From Bacteroidota bacterium (lineage in GTDB: Bacteria; Bacteroidota; Ignavibacteria; SZUA-365): 59,901 nt of DNA. Below are positions 54,496 to 59,901 of this stretch, in pieces. The position numbers and the translations under genes were made by a program. The stretch covers positions 1 to 59,901 of the forward strand of contig JAEYUG010000007.1 of assembly GCA_023432805.1 (NCBI GenBank), given 5' to 3'. Numbering within the stretch: the stretch's first letter is position 1; every line of letters begins with the position of its first letter. Below the pieces are notes generated by a model. The model saw only the letters and a program-made list of their open reading frames with translations. It was not told the DNA's origin and made no database searches.

Positions 54496-57400
54496 TTACG
54501 AACAGCCGCTCGTCGTGCCGCAGTCTTCACACACAGTGCAGGCACCGTTGCGCTTGACGCGCGACGATCCGCATGAGCACATTTCACCGGTGTACCCTTG
54601 GGCCTTCGCACGGAGGATGGTGCTCGAGTCGCGCTTCTGCGTGCGCACCTCCTCGGCGACGGGCTCGGCACCGCTCCCGGCTGCATGCTCGACGCTGCCT
54701 GCGTCGGCGGAGGCTTCCGCTGCGGCGCGGCGGGGCAGGGTGGGGGGTGAGTTGAAGCTGGCCAGCGGCTTTTCGACGGGCTCGTCCACCGACTTCACAT
54801 GCACGAAATCCGTCCGCCCGAGATACTCGTAGCCCAGCACGCGGAAGACGTAGTCGAGAATCGAGGTGGAGTTCTTGATGGCCTCGTGACCGATCACGAC
54901 GCCCGCGGGCTCGAAGCGTGTGAAGGTGAACGAGTCGACGAGCTCTTCGAGGGGAACGCCGTACTGCAGGGCCTTCGAGGTGAGCACGGCGAAGCAGTTG
55001 AGCAGGCCCTTGAACGAAGCACCCTCCTTGTACATGTCGATGAAGATCTCGCCGAGGCCGCCGTCGTCGTACTCGCCGGTGCGGAGGAAGACCTTGTGGC
55101 CGCCGACGACCGCCTCGCGCACGAAGCCGTGACGCTTGGCGGGAAGCTTCCGGCGCTGGGCCTTGGTGAGGATCTTTTCCTGCACGTCCTTCGGACCGAT
55201 CTGTTCGTTGAAATCGTGCTCGTCACCCATTTCGGTGAGGGCTTCCGACTCGGCATCGCTGATGGTGTTGAGGGGCTGTGAGAGCTTCGAACCATCGCGG
55301 TAGAGGGCGTTGGCCTTGAGCATCAGGGTCCACGACAGCATGTACGCGCGCTGCACGTCGCTGATTGTCGCGGTCGACGGCATGTTGATGGTCTTCGAAA
55401 TGGCGCCGGAGATGAAGGGCTGCACGGCTGCCATCATCTTGATGTGACCGTCGGTCGAGATCCACCGCGTGCCGCGCTTGCCGCATTTGTTGGCGGTGTC
55501 GAACACGGGAAGATCGCTCGTGCGCAACTGGGGAGCGCCCTCGATCATCATCGAACCGCAGACGTACTCGTTGGCACGATCGATCTGCTCGGCACTGAAT
55601 CCCATCGCGCGCAGCATGCTGAAGTTCGGGTCGTCGAGCTGCTCGGCGGTGAAGCCGAGACGGAAGCACGCATCGTCGCCGAGCACCCAGCGATTGAAGG
55701 CGAACTGGATCTCGAAAACGGAGTCGAGCTGCGCTTCGATCTTCTCGATGGCGTCGGGGGTGAAACCCTTCGCGAGCAGGCTGTCGCGATTGATGTCCGG
55801 GCAACCCGCGAGGGTGCCGTGACCCTTGACGTAGCGTTCGATGTCTTCGATCTGTTTGTCGCTGTACCCGAGTGTCTCCAGAGCCTTGGGCACGGACTGG
55901 TTGACGATCTTGAAATACCCGCCACCGGCGAGCTTCTTGAATTTCACGACTGCAAAGTCGGGTTCCACACCCGTCGTGTCGCAATCCATCACCAGCCCGA
56001 TGGTGCCGGTCGGGGCGAGCACCGACACCTGCGCGTTGCGGTAGCCGTTGCGCGTACCGATCTCGAGGGCCTGATCCCAGCTGCGACGGGCTGCGGCGAG
56101 GAGTCCTTCAGGACACAGGTTGGGATCGATGCCCATCGGAGTGATCGTCAACCCCTCATATTCGTTCGGTGCGGCGTTGTATGCGGCACGGCGATGATTG
56201 CGGATCACGCGCAGCATGTGCTCGCGGTTGGCCTCGTAGCGGGCGAAAGGACCGACATCGCCGGCCATTTCAGCCGAGGTTGCATACGATTCCCCGGTCA
56301 TGAGTGCGGTGATGCCACCGGCGATCGCGCGACCGCGGTCGCTGTCGTAGGGCACGCCGGCGACCATGAGCAGCGAACCGAGATTGGCATAGCCGAGACC
56401 GAGCGTGCGGAAGAGGAAACTCTTCTCGGCCACAGGCTTGCTGGGGAATTGCGCCATCAGGACGGAAATCTCGAGCGTGATCGTCCAGATCCGCACCGCA
56501 TGGCGGAAGCCCTCGGTGTCGAGCTCGTGCGTCTTCTCGTTCCAGAAGTAGCCGAGGTTGATCGAGGCGAGATTGCAGGCAGTATCGTCGAGGAACATGT
56601 ATTCGGAGCAGGGATTGCTCGCGTTGATGCGTCCGTCGACGGGGCAGGTGTGCCACTCGTTGATCGTAGTGTCGTACTGCAGACCGGGGTCAGCCGACGA
56701 CCAGGCGGCATAGGCGATGCGCTCCCACAGCGAACGTGCCTTGAGGGTCCTGGCAATGCCGCCCCCGATGCGGTTGGTGAGATTCCAGTCTGCATCGGCA
56801 TTGACCGCGTCCAGAAACGCATTGGTCACACGCACGGTGTTGTTTGAATTCTGTCCGCTGACGGTCACATAGGCATCGGACTCGTAATGCGTGTCGAATT
56901 CCTCAATATTGACGCGGGTGTGGCCCTGGTCTGCAAGCTGCAGCACGCGATAGATGTAGTTGACGTTGACACCCGCCTTGCGCGCGACCATCACAGCGCG
57001 TTCGAGGCGCTTGTTGGTTCGCACATCGGTCCCGCCGCCCTCGACCGCCGCCTTCATGACTGCGTTCAGGTGCATGTTGTTGATATGACTACCGGTGACG
57101 AGCGCTGCGACCTTTTGCTCTTCACGCACCTTCCAGTCGATGAATTCCTCGATATCGGGATGGTCCACGTCGAGCACGACCATCTTCGCGGCGCGACGGG
57201 TGGTGCCGCCGCTCTTGATCGCGCCTGCGGCGCGGTCGTTGATCTTGAGGAAGGACATGAGTCCCGACGACGTGCCGCCACCCGAGAGCTTCTCGCCCTT
57301 GCCGCGCAGCGAGCTGAAGTTGCTGCCGGTTCCCGATCCGTACTTGAAGATGCGCGCCTCGCGCGTGACGAGATCGAAGATGCCGCCTTCGTTGACCAGG

Positions 57401-57972
57401 TCATCGTTGACCGACTGGATGAAGCAGGCGTGGGGCTGGGGACGCGTGTATGCGTCTTCCGACTCGCGCAGTTCGCCCGTGGCGGGATCGACATAGAAGT
57501 GCCCCTGCGACGTACCGGTGATGCCGTAGGCCCATGCGAGACCGGTATTGAACCACTGCGGCGAGTTCGGCGCGGCCATCTGCTGCAGCATGGTGAAGGC
57601 CATCTCGTCATAGTAGCTCTGTGCATCCTCGGGCGTGTCGAAGTAACCGTTCTTCTCACCCCAGTCGCGCCAGCAGCCCACCATGCGGTGCACCACCTGC
57701 CTGATGCTGCGTTCACCACCTGTGTTGCGCGTGCCGTCCGCCTCGTGGATCGGATGTCCGGCTTCATCGCTCAGAGGTACGCCCGCCTTGCGGAAGTACT
57801 TCTGGGCGAGGATGTCGGTGGCGACCTGCGACCAGTGCGAGGGAACTTCGATGTCGTTCAGCTCAAAGACCACGCTCCCATTGGTGTTGCGGAGCGTCGA
57901 CGAGCGCTTCACGTACGTGAAACAGTCGTACGCGCTCTGTCCGGGCTTTGTGAAGCGACGAGTAATTTTCAT
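54496..57972 (-). CDS. nrdJ: Adenosylcobalamin-dependent ribonucleotide reductase (class II)
   Basis: 1158 residues; reduces ribonucleotides to deoxyribonucleotides using B12-generated radicals. The active-site segment NPCSEYMFLDDTACNLASINLGYF contains Asn, Cys and Glu residues of the radical mechanism, and the C-terminus holds a cysteine-rich zinc-binding tail (CSCGSSRVKRNGACTVCEDC, then TSGCS). This is the long NrdJ type without an ATP cone at the N-terminus. It is the only RNR gene in the window and makes the cell's B12 demand concrete, in line with the uptake locus at 37.6-41 kb. No cobalamin riboswitch is visible upstream. Confidence 0.96.
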   Translation of the reverse strand: MKITRRFTKPGQSAYDCFTYVKRSSTLRNTNGSVVFELNDIEVPSHWSQVATDILAQKYFRKAGVPLSDEAGHPIHEADGTRNTGGERSIRQVVHRMVGCWRDWGEKNGYFDTPEDAQSYYDEMAFTMLQQMAAPNSPQWFNTGLAWAYGITGTSQGHFYVDPATGELRESEDAYTRPQPHACFIQSVNDDLVNEGGIFDLVTREARIFKYGSGTGSNFSSLRGKGEKLSGGGTSSGLMSFLKINDRAAGAIKSGGTTRRAAKMVVLDVDHPDIEEFIDWKVREEQKVAALVTGSHINNMHLNAVMKAAVEGGGTDVRTNKRLERAVMVARKAGVNVNYIYRVLQLADQGHTRVNIEEFDTHYESDAYVTVSGQNSNNTVRVTNAFLDAVNADADWNLTNRIGGGIARTLKARSLWERIAYAAWSSADPGLQYDTTINEWHTCPVDGRINASNPCSEYMFLDDTACNLASINLGYFWNEKTHELDTEGFRHAVRIWTITLEISVLMAQFPSKPVAEKSFLFRTLGLGYANLGSLLMVAGVPYDSDRGRAIAGGITALMTGESYATSAEMAGDVGPFARYEANREHMLRVIRNHRRAAYNAAPNEYEGLTITPMGIDPNLCPEGLLAAARRSWDQALEIGTRNGYRNAQVSVLAPTGTIGLVMDCDTTGVEPDFAVVKFKKLAGGGYFKIVNQSVPKALETLGYSDKQIEDIERYVKGHGTLAGCPDINRDSLLAKGFTPDAIEKIEAQLDSVFEIQFAFNRWVLGDDACFRLGFTAEQLDDPNFSMLRAMGFSAEQIDRANEYVCGSMMIEGAPQLRTSDLPVFDTANKCGKRGTRWISTDGHIKMMAAVQPFISGAISKTINMPSTATISDVQRAYMLSWTLMLKANALYRDGSKLSQPLNTISDAESEALTEMGDEHDFNEQIGPKDVQEKILTKAQRRKLPAKRHGFVREAVVGGHKVFLRTGEYDDGGLGEIFIDMYKEGASFKGLLNCFAVLTSKALQYGVPLEELVDSFTFTRFEPAGVVIGHEAIKNSTSILDYVFRVLGYEYLGRTDFVHVKSVDEPVEKPLASFNSPPTLPRRAAAEASADAGSVEHAAGSGAEPVAEEVRTQKRDSSTILRAKAQGYTGEMCSCGSSRVKRNGACTVCEDCGTTSGCS

Positions 57973-58495
57973 GCAATACGCCCCTTGTTCCCGCCCCGCG
58001 CGCGCACATCTGCAGCACGGTTCGGCTGGAGTCCTGGAAATATATGGATTAAGTTAAACGTGAAGTCAAAAGGTGCCGTATATTCGAACGGCGCATGTGT
58101 ACAGTATTTCGAGGCACACGCTGTTCGATCGCGGAAATCTCGTCCAGTCCGGCACGGGCACGCATCATCTGAGCATTGTCACGTCGCGTCGGAAACACCA
58201 TGTTTGGCAGCTGCGCAGGACCAGAGAAAATCGACTGAGAATATACACCGGACTGGAAATCCTGTCAAGAAGAGAGAACGAAATCGGGTGAAGCTGCACG
58301 TGACATGCGGGTGCAAACTCCTTGATTCACAACATGTTCTGACCCGAAATAATTTCATGCATTACTTGAAGGTCACGAAAAAATCCCCATCGGTCCGATA
58401 TCGATGGTCGTGGCACCTGTGCAATATTTCACACGAAATCAGCGAATACAGAATGATTTCCGCATTTTTCGTGCACCGTATCTGAACACATCCGG
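57973..58495. other. AT-rich intergenic region upstream of nrdJ
   Basis: 523 bases with visibly lower GC than the flanks. No convincing gene: small open frames here lack ribosome sites and family features. It holds the nrdJ promoter. A near-palindrome TGTGCAATATTTCACA at 58418-58433 has TGTG/CACA half-sites like a Crp/Fnr-family operator. No B12 box or complete NrdR box pair is seen. Confidence 0.5.
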
Positions 58496-59695
58496 TCACA
58501 GGCTCAGCGAACCGCACAGCGTACGCCGCGATGCCCCCGTTACCGATGTCAAATTTGCCGAATGTCCGAGCAACCATTCATTGGCCAGCACGGCGAAGCA
58601 CACGGCCTCCTTTGCGTCGACGTCGAGTCCGAGCGAGGCGAGCGGCGCCTGGCGGCACTGGGGAAGGGCGTGGCGGAGTCCCTCGGTGAAGAAGCGGTTC
58701 TTCGCACCGCCGCCGGCCAGATACAGGGCGACCTCGCGTGCCGGGGGAAGCAGTGCCCGCGCCTCACGCGCGATGCTGCGCACGGTGCATTCCGAGGCCG
58801 TGGCGACCAGGTCTTCGGGCGCCGTGACCGACAGCTCGCGGGCGATCGAGACGAACTCGGAGACGAAGTGCTCGCCGAAGGCCTCACGGCCCGTGCTTTT
58901 CGGATGCGGTTGTCGAAAATACGGCTGCTCCATGCACCAGGCGAGCAGGTCGCCCGAGACACGTCCCGACCGCGCGACGGTGCCACCGTCATCGTACTCG
59001 CGTCCGAACATGCGGCGCATGAGGGCGTCGACCACCATGTTGCCGGGACCCGAATCACATGCGCGCACCTCGGCTTCCCCACCGGCGGCCGGCAGCCACG
59101 TGAGGTTGGCGATGCCTCCGATGTTCAGGAGCAGCCGATCCTCATCCCCACTATGGAGCAGCAGCCAATCGGCATAGGGCACGAGCGGTGCGCCCTGGCC
59201 GCCGAGGGCCATGTCGGCTGCGCGGAAATCCGACACGACGGGCACGCCTGTGAGGGCGGCGAGCATGGCGCCGCTGCCGCTCTGGAAGGTCGAGCGCACG
59301 GCGTAGGGACCGACTTCGAAGGGTTCGGGCACGTGATGCAGGGTCTGGCCATGCATGCCGATGAGATCGAGGTCTGCCAGGTCGATGCCGGCCTCATGGC
59401 AGACGTGGTGCACGGCGTCGGCGTAGATGTGGGCGAGCACGGCATCGAGCAGGCAGATTTCCTGCACGTTGCTGGTCGATGCATCCATGTTCGAGAAGAT
59501 CATCTGCTGCACCTCTTCGGGGAAGAGGGTCATCGTGTGGTGCACGATCTCGATGGAGATGCTCGTGCCACCGCCGCGCACGCGCACGAGGGCGGCGTCG
59601 ACGCCGTCGACCGATGTGCCGGACATGAGTCCGCAGCACAGACGGGAATCCTTCGTTGTCATGCGTTCGAGCACGGCGAGCGGGGATGCGGGCAT
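58496..59695 (-). CDS. anmK: Anhydro-N-acetylmuramic acid kinase
   Basis: 399 residues; converts 1,6-anhydro-MurNAc from peptidoglycan turnover into MurNAc-6-phosphate. The ATP-binding LCCGLMSGTSVDGVDAAL is at about 19-36, followed by IGMHGQTLHHVP, LNIGGIANLTWLP, CDSGPGNMVVDALM and a late LAGGGAKN, all family hallmarks. The ATG at 59695 is used; MTTKDSRL at 59662 is possible. No other recycling genes are adjacent. Confidence 0.95.
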   Translation of the reverse strand: MPASPLAVLERMTTKDSRLCCGLMSGTSVDGVDAALVRVRGGGTSISIEIVHHTMTLFPEEVQQMIFSNMDASTSNVQEICLLDAVLAHIYADAVHHVCHEAGIDLADLDLIGMHGQTLHHVPEPFEVGPYAVRSTFQSGSGAMLAALTGVPVVSDFRAADMALGGQGAPLVPYADWLLLHSGDEDRLLLNIGGIANLTWLPAAGGEAEVRACDSGPGNMVVDALMRRMFGREYDDGGTVARSGRVSGDLLAWCMEQPYFRQPHPKSTGREAFGEHFVSEFVSIARELSVTAPEDLVATASECTVRSIAREARALLPPAREVALYLAGGGAKNRFFTEGLRHALPQCRQAPLASLGLDVDAKEAVCFAVLANEWLLGHSANLTSVTGASRRTLCGSLSL

Positions 59696-59777
59696 GGAAG
59701 GCCTCGTTCGAAATGGGATGGGGTGTGTCGCAACGCTGCGCTAACAAAGCGAACCGGTCGGTGAGATGCAAGAAAAC

Positions 59778-59901
59778 GGGAGGACGGACGCCCTCGTCCG
59801 TCTTGGGAGGACGGACGCCCTCGTCCGTCTTGGGAGGACGGACGCCCTCGTCCGTCTTGGGAGGACGGACGCCCTCGTCCGTCTTGGGAGGACGGACGCC
59901 C
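59778..59901. repeat. 27-bp tandem hairpin repeat array running off the window edge
   Basis: Units begin at 59778, 59805, 59832 and 59859, and a partial one at 59886. Each unit is GGGA plus GGACGGACG, CCCT, CGTCCGTC and TT. The four complete copies are identical, suggesting recent expansion or gene conversion. The array lies upstream of anmK and continues beyond the window. Confidence 0.9.

Noticed and set aside
58073..58291. 72-codon open frame in the nrdJ upstream gap
   Set aside because: No ribosome site, no recognisable composition or motif; other small frames overlap it.
57973..58495. Second cobalamin riboswitch upstream of nrdJ
   Set aside because: No B12 box or GCAACTGTAAG-like core is present.
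59778..59901. Possible CRISPR array
   Set aside because: Units are directly adjacent with no unique spacers and no cas genes nearby; a tandem repeat.

Overview
The window is a GC-rich (about 60% or more by eye), gene-dense bacterial chromosome segment. It carries 41 intact protein genes, one frameshifted gene and one toxin relic, and no rRNA, tRNA or CRISPR array that I can see. The best taxonomic guess is the Bacteroidota/Chlorobiota group, possibly an Ignavibacteria- or Kapabacteria-like lineage. This is inferred from a type IX secretion C-terminal sorting domain with the NYPNPFNPSTT motif (gene ending at 27208), an S46 dipeptidyl-peptidase, a TonB-dependent receptor paired with a DUF5074-like lipoprotein, DUF5684/DUF2752 membrane proteins and a dimeric eukaryote-like glycyl-tRNA synthetase. 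There is no sign of a prophage, integrated plasmid or insertion sequence; the content is mostly housekeeping and envelope genes.

Region 1 (1-14 kb): larB-larE (nickel-pincer cofactor synthesis), a zinc homocysteine methyltransferase-like gene and a thrombospondin-type-3 outer-membrane protein overlap as one operon. They are followed by a PDZ/GAF/SpoIIE phosphatase, a fatty-acid hydroxylase, a glycosyltransferase with an ABC-F ATPase, glyS, and a large exported protein with twelve G-D/N-D-x-Y repeats. Region 2 (14-24.7 kb): DUF4197 lipoprotein, P-type cation ATPase, double-YHS metal-binding protein, aroF, menG/ubiE, then a protein quality control cluster in which dnaJ-like and clpB are divergent from hsp20; hsp20 has a sigma-54-like promoter. 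Region 3 (24.7-37.4 kb): PAP2 phosphatase, small membrane proteins (one frameshifted), a divergent pair of secreted enzymes (T9SS-sorted hydrolase and S46 peptidase), an MBL hydrolase, a TonB-domain protein and the htpG operon.

Region 4 (37.6-41 kb) is a vitamin B12 uptake locus: cobalamin riboswitch, intrinsic terminator, BtuB-like receptor and an overlapping BtuG-like beta-propeller lipoprotein. It pairs functionally with a B12-dependent ribonucleotide reductase (nrdJ) at 54.5-58 kb. Region 5 (41-59.9 kb): esterase, lipoprotein GH13 enzyme, pfkA, an internally duplicated protein of unknown function, aconitase, an operon of aminotransferase, universal stress protein and cation antiporter-EIIA fusion, bacterioferritin, a toxin-antitoxin remnant with an amber codon in the toxin, nrdJ and anmK.

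The least explained structure is a dispersed family of short hairpin DNA elements in at least eight intergenic gaps. The loop is usually CCCT (or its complement) while the stems change in a base-pair-preserving way, and several copies form 27-bp tandem arrays, including one running off the right edge.
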